A stretch of 64,000 bases of DNA, taken from the NCBI GenBank assembly GCA_036496605.1, contig DASXKV010000033.1:186001-250000 (forward strand), written 5' to 3'. The notes beneath the pieces are model-generated. The model did not search any database. It was not told where the DNA came from and saw nothing but the letters and a program-made list of their open reading frames with translations. This stretch comes from Gemmatimonadaceae bacterium (GTDB taxonomy: Bacteria > Gemmatimonadota > Gemmatimonadetes > Gemmatimonadales > Gemmatimonadaceae). The position numbers and the translations under genes were made by a program. Below, piece after piece: positions 8,078 to 17,968 of this stretch (its first letter is position 1; every line of letters begins with the position of its first letter).

Positions 8078-9607
8078 ATGAGCGTTTGGCTCCCGCCGGC
8101 GCACCTCGCGCTCTGTCTCGTCATTATCGTCTGGGACATCGTCCTGGCGGGCCGCATTGCGCGCGTGCCGCAGGCGCCGCGCGCATTTGCGGCGCTCACC
8201 GGTCTCGCCGGGCTGCTCGTTCTGCCGGCGCTCATCGTCGCGCTCGCGACCACGACGGCGGTCACGGGTCGAGCGATCTTCTACGTCGATTGGATCTGGC
8301 CGGCGTTGCTCGCGGTGTTCGCCGCGCAGGCCGTGTATGCGTTGGCGCGTCGCGTCGTGAACCCCGCGTGGGGTATTCCGATCGCGATCTACGACGTCAT
8401 CATCGCCGCCGCCGGCATCGTTCGCTACCTGGCGTCGCGCGGCGTCGAACCGTCGTATCCGTTCCTGCTGCTGCTCGCCTCGCACACCGCGGCCCTCTCG
8501 CTCGCGACGACATCGGCGGCGATCTCCAATCCGCTATACCTCAATGTGCCGATGATCGCTCCGGCGTTCCCGGCGCTGCGACCGGTGACGGCGAGCTTCC
8601 GCGCGCTACTCTCCGCCGTCGCGTTGGGTTGGTCGATTGGCATCGCTTTCCAGTTGCCGGTCGCGATCAAAGCCGTGCGCAGCTACCGCGCGCACGCGAC
8701 CGATCGTCTCACCGAGCGACCCGAAGGCGATTTCTCCATCGGTGTGAAGCTCTTTCCGGACATCGGCAGTCCGCCGCCCCCACCAGCGGTCGAGAGCGAC
8801 CTGGCGCTCGCGGATACGCTGACGGCCGACGTCGTCGCCGTCACGGTCGTTCCCGACGTCACGAATCAGGTCCTCGACTCACTGGCGCACGCGCTCGATC
8901 AGCTGCAACGCGACAGCACGCTGCTCATCGTCACCCTTGGCTACCGCGGCAAGCTGCTCCCGGAGTTGCGGCACGTACCGCTCGATCCGCGCACGAGGAT
9001 CGCCGCGATCCGCCGGATCGTTAGGCGGTTGCGGCCGGATATTCTGCTCCCCGCCGAGGACCCCTATGGCGTTGGCGAACGGCTCCTCGGCCGCCTGCAG
9101 CTTCCGGTGTGGGAGGATTACCTCACCACCGCCGCCGCGGCGGCGAAATCCGTCGATCGGCGTATTCGCATCGGACTCTCCGCGTCCGCGTTCGATTCGC
9201 GCGACAGCGCGCTGTACGCGTGGGCCGCAGGTCCCGCGTCCCCGATCGACATTCTCGGATTCTCGCTCTTTCCCGACCGGCGCGGTGCCGAAGCAATCGA
9301 TGCGTACACACGCACCGCCGATCGATGGATGGCGGTCGTCCCTCCATCGAAACCACACTGGATATTTGCTGCCGGCGGCTATCCGCTCGCGCACGGCGAA
9401 GCGAGTCAGACGCAAGCCATCTGGGACGCGCTCGCGTGGGCGACCGCGCACCCGGCGATCAAGGGCCTGGTGGTCTACGAGGCGGGCGACTACGGTCAGG
9501 CGCGCGGTCTTCGCTCGCCAAGCGGCCGCTTGCGCGAGGCGACGTTGTACGTGATGGGAGCCATGCGAGCCTTACGAGAGGCGACGGTGACGACGCCGAC
9601 GCCCTGA
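8078..9607 (+). CDS. polytopic membrane protein with C-terminal glycosidase-like domain
   Basis: About 509 residues. Residues 1-210 hold some six hydrophobic segments (for example LALCLVIIVWDIVLAG and LAGLLVLPALIVALA). From about 225 a soluble alpha/beta domain follows, with alternating beta and alpha elements, PDILLPAEDPYGVG, and near the end FAAGGYPLAHGEAS and KGLVVYEAGDYG. These resemble the acid/base and nucleophile strands of (beta/alpha)8 glycosidases, but I cannot name a family. The start is ATG 8078, with TTG 8072 possible. It lies 27 bases after the SpeD-like gene, so the two are probably cotranscribed. Confidence 0.8.
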   Translation: MSVWLPPAHLALCLVIIVWDIVLAGRIARVPQAPRAFAALTGLAGLLVLPALIVALATTTAVTGRAIFYVDWIWPALLAVFAAQAVYALARRVVNPAWGIPIAIYDVIIAAAGIVRYLASRGVEPSYPFLLLLASHTAALSLATTSAAISNPLYLNVPMIAPAFPALRPVTASFRALLSAVALGWSIGIAFQLPVAIKAVRSYRAHATDRLTERPEGDFSIGVKLFPDIGSPPPPPAVESDLALADTLTADVVAVTVVPDVTNQVLDSLAHALDQLQRDSTLLIVTLGYRGKLLPELRHVPLDPRTRIAAIRRIVRRLRPDILLPAEDPYGVGERLLGRLQLPVWEDYLTTAAAAAKSVDRRIRIGLSASAFDSRDSALYAWAAGPASPIDILGFSLFPDRRGAEAIDAYTRTADRWMAVVPPSKPHWIFAAGGYPLAHGEASQTQAIWDALAWATAHPAIKGLVVYEAGDYGQARGLRSPSGRLREATLYVMGAMRALREATVTTPTP

Positions 9608-9628
9608 GCACGACGTCCAGAAAGGGAT

Positions 9629-12271
9629 TCAAACGGCCCGAGCGATGCCCCGAATGATCCCTTCGACGCGCCGATCCGGATCGAAGTTCTCTTGCGCGAG
9701 CTGCTGCATTCGCCTCGCCGTCACCGCCCTGACGTTCTTTTCGTAACTTTCGAGATCACTCAACTCGCCGAACAGCCACGCATCGACGACGTCGCCGAGC
9801 ACCGAGCTCCCACTCTGCTGCTGGATCGCGTGCACGCCGATCGCGTACGTTTGCGCACGTACGAGCTCCTCGGGTGAAACCGGCTCGTCACGCAACCGCT
9901 GGAACTGCGCGAGCAGGCCGTCGCGCGCAGCGATTTCTTTCTCCGGCGATGTCGCGATGTATGCCCCGAACGTCCCTGCCGCGCGACGCGACGAGTTGAA
10001 TGCGGTGACGGTGTAGCATAACGACTGCTTGTCACGCAACTCGTCGAAGAAGCGGCCTCCCAACCCACTCGCGACGCTCGCGATCATCGCCGCGGCAAAT
10101 CGGTCGGGATCGCTGCGCGACGGCCCAGGGAACAGTACACCCATCGCGGTTTGCGCCTTGTCGCGCCGTTCCGCCGACGTCGTCACGCCGCTCGGCCATT
10201 CAGGAGTAACGAGACGTGGGGTGTGTCCCCGCCCCAATTCGGAGAATTCGCGCGCCGCGAGCTCTGCGAGCGCTTCGGGATCACCGTCGCCGACGATGAC
10301 GACGACTGGCGACGCGCTCGGCCCAAGCACGTGCTCGCGATGCCATACGAGCGTATGCGTCCGCTCGATGGCGCGCAGCGATTCTTCCGTCCCCGTTGCC
10401 GGCACGCCGTACGAGTGACCGTGAAACGCGGCCTGAGTCGCGAGACGCATTGGATAGCGGAACATGTCGTCGCGCGCGGCGATCACATCGGCGATCGCCA
10501 CGGTGCGCTCGGTGTCCAGTACGTCGTTGTCGAACGTCGGATGTTGCGCCACGTCGGCGAGCAGTGAGATCGCCGCGGCCGCGTACGATGTCGGCACCGA
10601 GATCGTCCAGCCAAAGCTGTCGGACCCCACCGAGCCACTGACACTGCCACCCAGTACTTCCGCTTCCTCGGCGATCTGGAGCGCGGTGCGGCTCACCGTT
10701 CCTTTCTGCGCCGTGCGTACCATCAGTGTCGTTAGGCCACCGCTGGCGTCCGTCTCCTCGCTCGCCCCGCCAAGAGAGAACACGCCCGCGTGCACGAGCG
10801 GCGCGGCTGCCTTGACTCGAACGAGGATGGGCAGGCCGGACCGTGATTCGTACACGTGCACGCCGGCCTCGACGCGTTGCAAACGAACCCCGGCGACGTG
10901 AGGCGCCGGCTCGCCTGGCTGATACGGCGTGCTCGCCGGCAGCCCCTCCGGATGGCCGGTGTCGACCAGCGTGAGCATCGCGCCAGCATTCTCGGCGACG
11001 ATGGCGCTCCCGTTAGGCCGGTACACGATCACGCCCGCTTGTTCGGGCGACAGATACCGCGCAGCGACGTCCGCGACCTGCTCGCTCGTCGTCGTCAACA
11101 GCCGCTCGACATACCAATCGCCGAGCCGCCAATCACCCAGCGCTTCCCACTCCGCGAGATAGTTCGCCTGACCCTCCATGTCCTCCAGTCGGCGAACCCA
11201 GCGCGACTCGTACAACCGCTTGGCACGGGTGAGCTCGTACTCCCCGACTGCTTCTTCGCGCGCGCGTCGCAGCTGGTCCCAGATTGCGCGCGCCGCTTCG
11301 ACCGTCGTCGCTGGCGGCGTTTCGGCATGTATGACGAAAACGCCGAGATCTGTCGGCGTGTAGTCGTACGCACTCACGGCCGACGCGAGCTTGCGCTCGC
11401 GGACGGCGCGATACAGCCGCGACGCGCGACCGGCGCCGAGAACCATCGCGAGGAGGTCGAGCGCTGGCGTGTCGATATGTAACGTGCCGGGAGTACGCCA
11501 GCCCATCGCGATCTGCGTCTGGCCGATGTCTCCCGTCATCTCGCGGTAGCGAAAGCCGCCGATGCCTTCCTCGTTAGGCCCCGGCGTACGCTGCGGCGAG
11601 CCGCCCGGAAGGACACCGTAGAGCCGCTCCACCTCTCGCATCGCGTCGTCCGGATCGATCGCCCCGACGATCGACAACACCGTGTTGGCCGGGTGATAGA
11701 AGTTTCGATAGAACCGGAGCAACGCATCGCGTGTCAACGCGCGTAACCCTGGCTCACGGCCGATGCGCCACCGTCGAATGCGATGCTTGTCGTGGAGCAA
11801 CTCGTATAACGTCTCCGTTGCCACGGCCGGCGGACTGTCAGCCTTTCGCTTCGCCTCCTGAATGATCACCTCGAGCTCGCGCGCCAACTCGTCCGTGTCG
11901 ATGAGTGAATTGGCATATGCGTCCGCCTGGACTTCGAGTCCCTGCCGGAATCCCGTCGCCGGAAGAACCGTGTAGTAGCTCGTGTGATCGTAAATCGTCG
12001 CCGCGTTCAGGTACCCGCCAACGGCCTTCGTCTGCTTGGCAACCTCGCCGACACCTCGCGTTGGCGTGCCCTTGAAGTACATGTGCTCGAGCACGTGGGC
12101 GATGCCGACGACGTCATCCGTCTCGTCGAAATAACCCGCGCTCACGAATGTCACGATCGCGACGACGGGCGCGGAAAAATCGGGCTTGATCAAAACCTTC
12201 AGGCCATTCGGCAGCACCGTTCGGTGCACGCTCGCAGGCTCGATGGCAAACAGCGTCGCAGCGGTGGTCAT
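9629..12271 (-). CDS. M16 family zinc protease, two-domain
   Basis: An 880-residue insulinase/pitrilysin-type metallopeptidase with two tandem M16 halves. The N-terminal half has the inverted zinc motif H59-x-x-E62-H63 (HVLEHMYFKGT), with the third ligand expected in ELEVIIQEAKR. The C-terminal half lacks zinc ligands, as is usual, and shows the R/Y-type substrate-binding region (GLGGRFFDELRDKQSLCYTV). No signal peptide is evident. It probably degrades peptides, in the cytoplasm unless exported another way. Four copies of octamer GCCTAACG or close variants lie in its coding strand. Confidence 0.93.
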   Translation of the reverse strand: MTTAATLFAIEPASVHRTVLPNGLKVLIKPDFSAPVVAIVTFVSAGYFDETDDVVGIAHVLEHMYFKGTPTRGVGEVAKQTKAVGGYLNAATIYDHTSYYTVLPATGFRQGLEVQADAYANSLIDTDELARELEVIIQEAKRKADSPPAVATETLYELLHDKHRIRRWRIGREPGLRALTRDALLRFYRNFYHPANTVLSIVGAIDPDDAMREVERLYGVLPGGSPQRTPGPNEEGIGGFRYREMTGDIGQTQIAMGWRTPGTLHIDTPALDLLAMVLGAGRASRLYRAVRERKLASAVSAYDYTPTDLGVFVIHAETPPATTVEAARAIWDQLRRAREEAVGEYELTRAKRLYESRWVRRLEDMEGQANYLAEWEALGDWRLGDWYVERLLTTTSEQVADVAARYLSPEQAGVIVYRPNGSAIVAENAGAMLTLVDTGHPEGLPASTPYQPGEPAPHVAGVRLQRVEAGVHVYESRSGLPILVRVKAAAPLVHAGVFSLGGASEETDASGGLTTLMVRTAQKGTVSRTALQIAEEAEVLGGSVSGSVGSDSFGWTISVPTSYAAAAISLLADVAQHPTFDNDVLDTERTVAIADVIAARDDMFRYPMRLATQAAFHGHSYGVPATGTEESLRAIERTHTLVWHREHVLGPSASPVVVIVGDGDPEALAELAAREFSELGRGHTPRLVTPEWPSGVTTSAERRDKAQTAMGVLFPGPSRSDPDRFAAAMIASVASGLGGRFFDELRDKQSLCYTVTAFNSSRRAAGTFGAYIATSPEKEIAARDGLLAQFQRLRDEPVSPEELVRAQTYAIGVHAIQQQSGSSVLGDVVDAWLFGELSDLESYEKNVRAVTARRMQQLAQENFDPDRRVEGIIRGIARAV

Positions 12272-12301
12272 GTGAACAAGCTAATCGCCCGAGCCATCAC
12301 A

Positions 12302-13063
12302 TCACTGCGTCGCCAGCGAACGCGTGCGGAGTATCCAGAGTCCGATGAGAAAGCATGTCGCTCCGTAGGCCGTCAGCCAGACTTGTGTCGTCCAGGGGAA
12401 GCTCGACGTCGTTCCCGCCACGTACGCATACAACTCCGAGGTTCGGTGCATCGGAGGAAGCAGATGGACCAGCCAGCCCCTGATGCCTGGATCCTCACCC
12501 CACATGCCCCAGCCGAGCGACGACACGATCCCGACAGTCACGAGCGACAACCAGTCGAAGCGCCAGATGGTCGACAGCATGAAGCCGATGCCGCCGAAAG
12601 CGACGTACATCGCCGCAATGACCGGAATGAAGCTGAGCGGTACTATCGGGCGCACGAGAAGCGCGAACGCGAACAGCAGGAGGAGGCTCACCGTCAGCAG
12701 CCCGCTCCCGTTCGCGATGAAAGCGTTCGTGTAGAAGCGCGGCGCGCTCACCGGCTTCGCGAAGTAGAACCGGAAGTAGCCGGTCTTCCGGTCGGTGGCG
12801 ACGATACCGTTCGTCGCGAAGAGCGTCCCGAGCAGAATGAACGAAGCCATCGAGTCGCTGAAGAAACCCTGCACCACCGTCATTGGCAGCGTCGATACCG
12901 TGTACACGCGGCTATTCGTGAGGGAGCCGTTGAGAATCGGCATCAACGTAAGGTACGCATACATGATGAGCACGGCGGTCGTGGCTGGCGCCTGATGCAG
13001 CATGTAGTCGTGATACTGCCACCAGAAGTACCGTCCGAGTCGAGCATCGCGTGGCTTTGTCAT
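12302..13063 (-). CDS. ABC transporter permease
   Basis: 253 residues with six hydrophobic segments in the ABC-2-type arrangement (LLTVSLLLLFAFALLV, IPVIAAMYVAFGGIGFM, TAYGATCFLIGLWIL). The start ATG overlaps the stop of the upstream ATPase gene by four bases, so the two subunits are made together. The substrate is not predictable; ABC-2 permeases usually export drugs, lipids or polysaccharides. Confidence 0.88.
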   Translation of the reverse strand: MTKPRDARLGRYFWWQYHDYMLHQAPATTAVLIMYAYLTLMPILNGSLTNSRVYTVSTLPMTVVQGFFSDSMASFILLGTLFATNGIVATDRKTGYFRFYFAKPVSAPRFYTNAFIANGSGLLTVSLLLLFAFALLVRPIVPLSFIPVIAAMYVAFGGIGFMLSTIWRFDWLSLVTVGIVSSLGWGMWGEDPGIRGWLVHLLPPMHRTSELYAYVAGTTSSFPWTTQVWLTAYGATCFLIGLWILRTRSLATQ

Positions 13064-14010
13064 GCGCCCTCGACCGCTTGCCGAAACTCGCGCTCGAGCG
13101 ACGAGTACACTGGCGCGACAGACGCGATGAGTACTCCACGTTGGAGCAGAGCATGCAACGACTGATTGAGCGACGCGAGCGTCATCGGTGGAAGCTCCAA
13201 CTCGTCCACGGCAACATCGCGCGCGTTCGGCAACAACTCCCGCGCCGTGGCCGTGCCCTGTGCGATGACGATGCGATACGGAATCGCTCCCGCATCAGCG
13301 CCGGTCGCACGCGTTTGCACCACGCGCTGCACACGCCCGTGATCGATGATCGCCACTCGATCCGCGATCCGCTGCAGCTCGTCGAGATTGTGCGACGCGA
13401 TGAAGATCGCGCGCTCGGCGCTTCGCAAATCGGCGACGATCTCGCGAAAGCGTTGCGTCCACACCGGATCCAGACCGTGCGTCGGCTCGTCGAGTATCAC
13501 CAGCTGCTCGTCGTGCAACAGCGCCTGCGCCAACCCGACTCGCTGAAGATTTCCCTTCGAGAGCTGGCGTATCTGCTTGCCCCAGTGTTCGGCCAGCCCA
13601 AGCCGATCCACCAGCTCCACGATGCGTCCCCGCACCTGCGCCGGCTCGATGCCGGCGAGCAGCGCATACCGCGAGAGAGCTTCCTCGAGCCGCCATCGTG
13701 GCGGAATCGTTACGATCTCGGACAGATAACCGACGCCATGTCGCTCGACGAACTCTCGCGGACGATGACCGCCGATCGCGATCACCCCGCTCGTGGGCTT
13801 CAAGTACCCGAGGAGGAGCGCGATGAGCGTACTCTTACCAGCTCCGTTGGGCCCGGCGAGTCCGAAGACCTCGCCGGCCTGAATCTCGAGGCTGACGTCG
13901 ACAACGGCCTCGACACGTCGGCGAAATCCGCGGTAGGTCTTGCCGACGCGCTCGAAACGGACGAACGGAGAACCGGCCAGTGGGCTTCGCTCGTTAAGGG
14001 TGCGGCGCAC
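13060..14010 (-). CDS. ABC transporter ATP-binding protein
   Basis: 316 residues. Walker A is GPNGAGKST, the Q-loop region follows, the signature is LSKGNLQRVGLAQAL (LSxGxxQR), Walker B is LVILDEPTHGLDP and the switch His is IASHNLDEL. A C-terminal extension of about 90 residues follows the ATPase core, as in many ABC-2 exporters. GTG 14010 overlaps the end of the upstream TPR gene by 17 bases. It pairs with the permease at 12302. Confidence 0.95.
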   Translation of the reverse strand: MRRTLNERSPLAGSPFVRFERVGKTYRGFRRRVEAVVDVSLEIQAGEVFGLAGPNGAGKSTLIALLLGYLKPTSGVIAIGGHRPREFVERHGVGYLSEIVTIPPRWRLEEALSRYALLAGIEPAQVRGRIVELVDRLGLAEHWGKQIRQLSKGNLQRVGLAQALLHDEQLVILDEPTHGLDPVWTQRFREIVADLRSAERAIFIASHNLDELQRIADRVAIIDHGRVQRVVQTRATGADAGAIPYRIVIAQGTATARELLPNARDVAVDELELPPMTLASLNQSLHALLQRGVLIASVAPVYSSLEREFRQAVEGA

Positions 14011-15037
14011 CCGTCGGTGGTATCGTCATGCCCGGTGCCGGCTGCCCCGTCATCGGAGGAACCTGGGCCGTCGCGCATCGGCTCCAGTCTCCCTGGCCGG
14101 CTCGATTGAGCCAGACCTGCGCCTCGGTGGACCGGCCGAGCCGCATCATTGTGCAGCCGAGATAACCCATCGCCATGTGATCGCTGGTGTCGGCTGTTAC
14201 CGCTCGCGTCAGAAAACGACGCGCGAGATCGTAGTTTCCAGCGCTCAGCAAATACAGACCGAGCTCACGCAGCGCCACCGCGTTCTGCGGACCTAACGAG
14301 ACTGCCGTCTGGGCTTCTTGTCCGGCAATAGTCATGTTGCCGACTTCCCGGGCCATCCGCGACAGATAGACGTGGGGAAGCGGATCGTTCGGGTTGTCGC
14401 GTGCCGCCTTCGTGAACTCACCAACAGCCTGCTCGCGTTGACCACGCCGATAGGCATCGATACCAGACTGCAGTGCGTCGTTTTTCTTTCCGAACCAGCC
14501 TTGTGAGTACGCGCCAAAACCCAAACCGACGAGCAGCAATACGACGACGCCGGCGAGCACCGCCTTGATCCATGGCTCGAGGCCGTCGCGCGGCGGCGGA
14601 ACGCGCTCGGGTGCGCCGAGCGGGGAGCTGCGCATTCCCTCGGTGTTGAGTGTGATCGGCGCCGGTGCCACCGCGCCCGCCTGATCCGCCATCAATCCCG
14701 ATTCAAACTTGAGAAACGCATCGCGGGCGGCGTCGAGATCGGCGGGCGTCGGCTCGTAATCGGTCGCGTGCGCGCGCTCGCTCGCGGCGTGAAATTCCGC
14801 CAGCGCGTTCGCTTGCTCGAATGAGAGCAGCTGACGCTGTCGTGCCTCGCGAAGGAGCGGCTGGCCACTCAACGTGGTGCCCCCTACGAGCGAACGGAGC
14901 GCGGTTTCCACCGCGCTCCAGCTCTCCATCAAGTCCGCCGCAAGCTCTTCGAAGTGGCGCGACTGGTCCAACCGAGCGATCGCCGGTCGAGCGCGATCGA
15001 GGGCGGCCAGCGCGCTTCGTCGCGCGACGTCGGTCAC
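13994..15037 (-). CDS. membrane-anchored TPR protein
   Basis: 347 residues. A soluble helical N-terminal half (1-140) is followed by one membrane segment (AVLAGVVVLLLVGLGFGAYS, about 168-187), then three or four TPR-like helical repeats (for example AVGEFTKAARDNPNDPLPHV and LRELGLYLLSAGNYDLARR), and a Pro/Thr-rich tail. The GTG start overlaps the previous TPR gene's stop as GTGA. It probably scaffolds the adjacent ABC exporter or an envelope complex, but that is inferred from operon position only. Confidence 0.85.
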   Translation of the reverse strand: MTDVARRSALAALDRARPAIARLDQSRHFEELAADLMESWSAVETALRSLVGGTTLSGQPLLREARQRQLLSFEQANALAEFHAASERAHATDYEPTPADLDAARDAFLKFESGLMADQAGAVAPAPITLNTEGMRSSPLGAPERVPPPRDGLEPWIKAVLAGVVVLLLVGLGFGAYSQGWFGKKNDALQSGIDAYRRGQREQAVGEFTKAARDNPNDPLPHVYLSRMAREVGNMTIAGQEAQTAVSLGPQNAVALRELGLYLLSAGNYDLARRFLTRAVTADTSDHMAMGYLGCTMMRLGRSTEAQVWLNRAGQGDWSRCATAQVPPMTGQPAPGMTIPPTGAPHP

Positions 15038-16179
15038 CGGACGATTCGGAGGAGACCTGCGTCCGCGCTGCCCTTGATGAAGCTCTCCGCGTCGTGCGTC
15101 GGAATCTGGACGCCCGTCTCCCGGAAGCCGCGTCGCGCCGCGCGACGCATGAAGTCATCCATCGTGTGCGTTGGATCGCCTAACGTGTCACGCATACGCA
15201 TCACGATCTCTTCCCACGATCCGGCGAACTTGCTGCCGTCTCGAGCAACGATCTGGTGCGCCGCATCGGCTTCCTCCTTCTGCTCCGCCAAGCCGCTGAG
15301 CAGCGTGCCGAAAAGCTCGAGCTGCCCGCGAGCGATCTGTGCCTCGCGTGAGCTCTCGTCGGCGCTATGCCGTGGATCGAGCTCCAGCAACAGCTCGTCG
15401 ACGTCGTCGAGATCGGCCGCCAACTCCGACAGACGCTCGTCCCACGGCTTCAACTCCGGATCCTGTTCCGAGACCTTGTAAAGCGTTCGCTTCAACTCGA
15501 TCAGCCGCCAGATCCCGAGTTCGTCCCAGTGATCATCCGGAGTGGTCTGCTCGAGATGATACAAGGCCGCCTCATACTCCCCGCGATCATACAGGATGTT
15601 CGCGAGATAGATGCGCGCTTCGGAATGCTCGTTGTCCAGCTGCAGCGAGCGACGCAGCGATGCGAGCGCACCGTCGTCGTCGCCCAGGCGATGCTGCGTG
15701 TAGCCGACGCACGACACAGCCTCTGCCGAATCGGGCGACTGCTGTACTGCCGTCTCGAAAAACTCCTTCGCTGACTCGAAAAAATCGGAACGCTCGCGGA
15801 CGGAACCCTCGCGGAATAGCGCTCGACCGATTTGCAGCATCAGGTCGATGTCGTCGCCATAGCCCAGCTCCATCGTCCGATAGAAGCAGCGCAGGGCCGC
15901 TTCGTCCTGGCCCAGCTTCAGCAGCGATTCGCCAAGCCCGGCCAATCCATCCTCGTGCTCGGGCTCGAGCACCAGCGCGTCTTCGAAGCTACGACGCGCC
16001 CAGGCGAACTCTTCACGCGCCAGCTGGGCATACCCCACCCCGATGTGCAGCTCCACGGCGTTCGGATAGAGCGCGAGTCCCTCTCGGAGCACACGCAGCG
16101 CTTCCTCGTACTGACCTTCATTGTAAAGCTGATGGGCGCGCTCGTCGTACTCTTCCGAACTCAGGAACGGGGTGGGCAT
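15034..16179 (-). CDS. TPR repeat protein
   Basis: 381 residues consisting largely of tetratricopeptide repeats from residue 10 to about 235 (EEYDERAHQLYNEGQYEEAL, FAWARRSFEDALVLEPEHED, GALASLRRSLQLDNEHSEA), with an acidic helical linker and a C-terminal domain (DFMRRAARRGFRETGVQIP). Neither a signal peptide nor a membrane segment is seen. ATG 16179 has GGAGG ten bases upstream; a TTG at 16188 is too close to that site. It is the first gene of a tightly overlapping operon with the second TPR protein and the ABC exporter. Confidence 0.87.
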   Translation of the reverse strand: MPTPFLSSEEYDERAHQLYNEGQYEEALRVLREGLALYPNAVELHIGVGYAQLAREEFAWARRSFEDALVLEPEHEDGLAGLGESLLKLGQDEAALRCFYRTMELGYGDDIDLMLQIGRALFREGSVRERSDFFESAKEFFETAVQQSPDSAEAVSCVGYTQHRLGDDDGALASLRRSLQLDNEHSEARIYLANILYDRGEYEAALYHLEQTTPDDHWDELGIWRLIELKRTLYKVSEQDPELKPWDERLSELAADLDDVDELLLELDPRHSADESSREAQIARGQLELFGTLLSGLAEQKEEADAAHQIVARDGSKFAGSWEEIVMRMRDTLGDPTHTMDDFMRRAARRGFRETGVQIPTHDAESFIKGSADAGLLRIVR

Positions 16180-16355
16180 CGTGAGCAAGCCTCCAGCTCT
16201 GAGGATGTTCCTTGCCTATAGTACCCGGCGTTTCCGTCAAGTTCAATGGTGTTGCTTGGGCGCGAATTCACCGCAACAAAACGCACGCACGATGCTGCAT
16301 TAGTGATCGCGCATCGCCCATCAACTGCACCGAATTCCGTCACTGTCACATCTTA

Positions 16356-17291
16356 TTACGCCGCAAGCGAACGCGCGATATCCGCTGCAAGCGCCGCGTT
16401 GTTCTCCAACAGCGCAAGGTTGACGTCGAGCGACCTTCCATTAGTCAAACGACTGACTGCCTCCAGGAGAAACGGCGTGAGCGTAGGTCCTTCGATGCCC
16501 TTGCGTTCTGCATCCAGCAACGCTTGCGCAATCGCGCGCTCGACGTCCGAGCCTGGCATAGCCTGCTCCGCCGGGGGAGCCTGCACGACCAACACACTTT
16601 CGCCGTTGCCAAGCGACCAGTGGCTGCGCGCTATGGCCGCAATCTCATCGGCCGTGTCGCAGCGCACATTCAGCTGAATCCCGGTCTGCGCGGAAAAAAA
16701 GCCCGGGAGCTCGCTCGTCCGATATCCAATCACCGGGATGCCGAGCGTCTCGAGTCGCTCCCACGTTGCCGCGAGATCCAGAATCGACTTCGCCCCGGCA
16801 CACACGACGACGAGACGCGACCGCGCAAGCTCGAGAAGATCGGCTGATTCATCTCGCACCTGCGCGTTGCGCTCGAGCTCTCCGCGAGTTCGTCGATGAA
16901 CTCCACCGATGCCACCGGTTGCGAAGACGTGAATGTTCGCGAGCCGAGCGAGCACAAGCGTTCCCGCTACCGTCGTGGCGCCGTCGGCGCGCAGCGCCAT
17001 CGCTGCACCAAGGTCGCGACTACTCACCTTTCGTACGCCGTCGCGACAGAGAAAGCGTTTCAGGTCTTCGCCCTCCAGACCGATCGTCGGACGACCGCGT
17101 GAGATCGCGGTGATCGCTGGGACGACGCCACGTTCCTCCACCGCTCCGAACATGCGCCGAGCTGCGTTGGCGTTTGCCGGTATGGGAAGACCTTGCGCGA
17201 AGACCGAGCTCTCCAGCGCTACAACAGGCTCCTGGTGATCGAGTGCGTGTCGAACCGGCGGCGAGAAATCGAGCGTAATGTCAGTGCGCAC
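16356..17291 (-). CDS. psuG: pseudouridine-5'-phosphate glycosidase
   Basis: 311 residues of the PsuG/IndA family, which splits pseudouridine 5'-phosphate into uracil and ribose 5-phosphate. Family blocks are clear: ALESSVFAQGLPIPAN, ISRGRPTIGLEG, KVSSRDLGAAMA, VFATGGIGGVHRRT, CAGAKSILDLAATWERLET and VIGYRTSELPGFF. The lysine of GAKSILD is the position of the family's Schiff-base lysine. The start is GTG 17291. The usual partner kinase PsuK is not next to it. About 175 bases upstream of the next operon hold no gene. Confidence 0.95.
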   Translation of the reverse strand: MRTDITLDFSPPVRHALDHQEPVVALESSVFAQGLPIPANANAARRMFGAVEERGVVPAITAISRGRPTIGLEGEDLKRFLCRDGVRKVSSRDLGAAMALRADGATTVAGTLVLARLANIHVFATGGIGGVHRRTRGELERNAQVRDESADLLELARSRLVVVCAGAKSILDLAATWERLETLGIPVIGYRTSELPGFFSAQTGIQLNVRCDTADEIAAIARSHWSLGNGESVLVVQAPPAEQAMPGSDVERAIAQALLDAERKGIEGPTLTPFLLEAVSRLTNGRSLDVNLALLENNAALAADIARSLAA

Positions 17292-17319
17292 GCCGATAAG
17301 CTAAGACGTCGCCAAAGCG

Positions 17320-17961
17320 TCAACTCGATCCTGCCAGGCTCGAGCGTTGGGATGCGCCGGCAGGCCTCGCGCTGAGAATCAATCGGTCCGGCGCGTCGCC
17401 GAAGTAGCGGACGGGCCAACAGGTTGTGAGCGTGAGCAGCCGCTGCTTCGACCCGAACAGCGCCGGCGTGGCGCGGCCGACGATTCGTCGCTCGACAATG
17501 ACCCAGGAATCGGTCGAGTGACCCGTTTCCGTGCGGATGGTGTCGCCAAGCTGTAGTTCGTCCAGCCGTCGGAAATGCCGGTCACGATGCGCCGAAATCA
17601 CCGAATTGCCGGTCATTCCCGGAAGCGCGCTTCCGGGTAGATGACCTGGGCCGGCATTGAGCTCGTCGTCGCCGACTCCCTCGATGACTATCTCGTCGAG
17701 GTGAATGCGCGGAATGTGCAGGCGGGCGACGGGCGCTCCGATCGCCACATGATCGATGCCCAACATCCGATCGCCGGCTCGCGCTCGCGCCTGCGATACA
17801 AGTGCCTGCGCCTGCTGCTCGTTCCATTGCCGGCGCATCGAGTCTGCGCGAAGGGCACCGGAGGTGTACTTCGCGCCAGCGTACACAAGCATTGCGACGC
17901 CGAGGACGCACAACGTCGCACCGAGCGTCCGTCTCGTCAGCTCGAAGCGGGACTCCATCAT
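17320..17961 (-). CDS. sortase, class D-like
   Basis: 213 residues with an N-terminal membrane anchor (LGATLCVLGVAMLVYAGA) and a sortase beta-barrel. The catalytic triad is visible: His125 in VISAHRDRHF, Cys181 in LTLTTCWPV and Arg193 in PDRLILSAR. Sortases cut a sorting motif near the C-terminus of exported proteins and join it to an amine nucleophile. The neighbouring gene (17969) encodes a protein with a matching C-terminal signal, so the two look like a dedicated pair. Sortases are less common in diderms. Confidence 0.93.
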   Translation of the reverse strand: MMESRFELTRRTLGATLCVLGVAMLVYAGAKYTSGALRADSMRRQWNEQQAQALVSQARARAGDRMLGIDHVAIGAPVARLHIPRIHLDEIVIEGVGDDELNAGPGHLPGSALPGMTGNSVISAHRDRHFRRLDELQLGDTIRTETGHSTDSWVIVERRIVGRATPALFGSKQRLLTLTTCWPVRYFGDAPDRLILSARPAGASQRSSLAGSS

Positions 17962-17968
17962 GTGACCG

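Noticed and set aside
7421-8485. 354-residue minus-strand open frame over the SpeD-like and membrane-protein genes
   Set aside because: Arg/Asp/Gln-rich product without motifs, antisense to two recognisable proteins.
11984-13165. 393-residue plus-strand open frame over the M16 and permease genes
   Set aside because: Composition is Arg/His/Glu-rich low quality, antisense to well-defined proteins.
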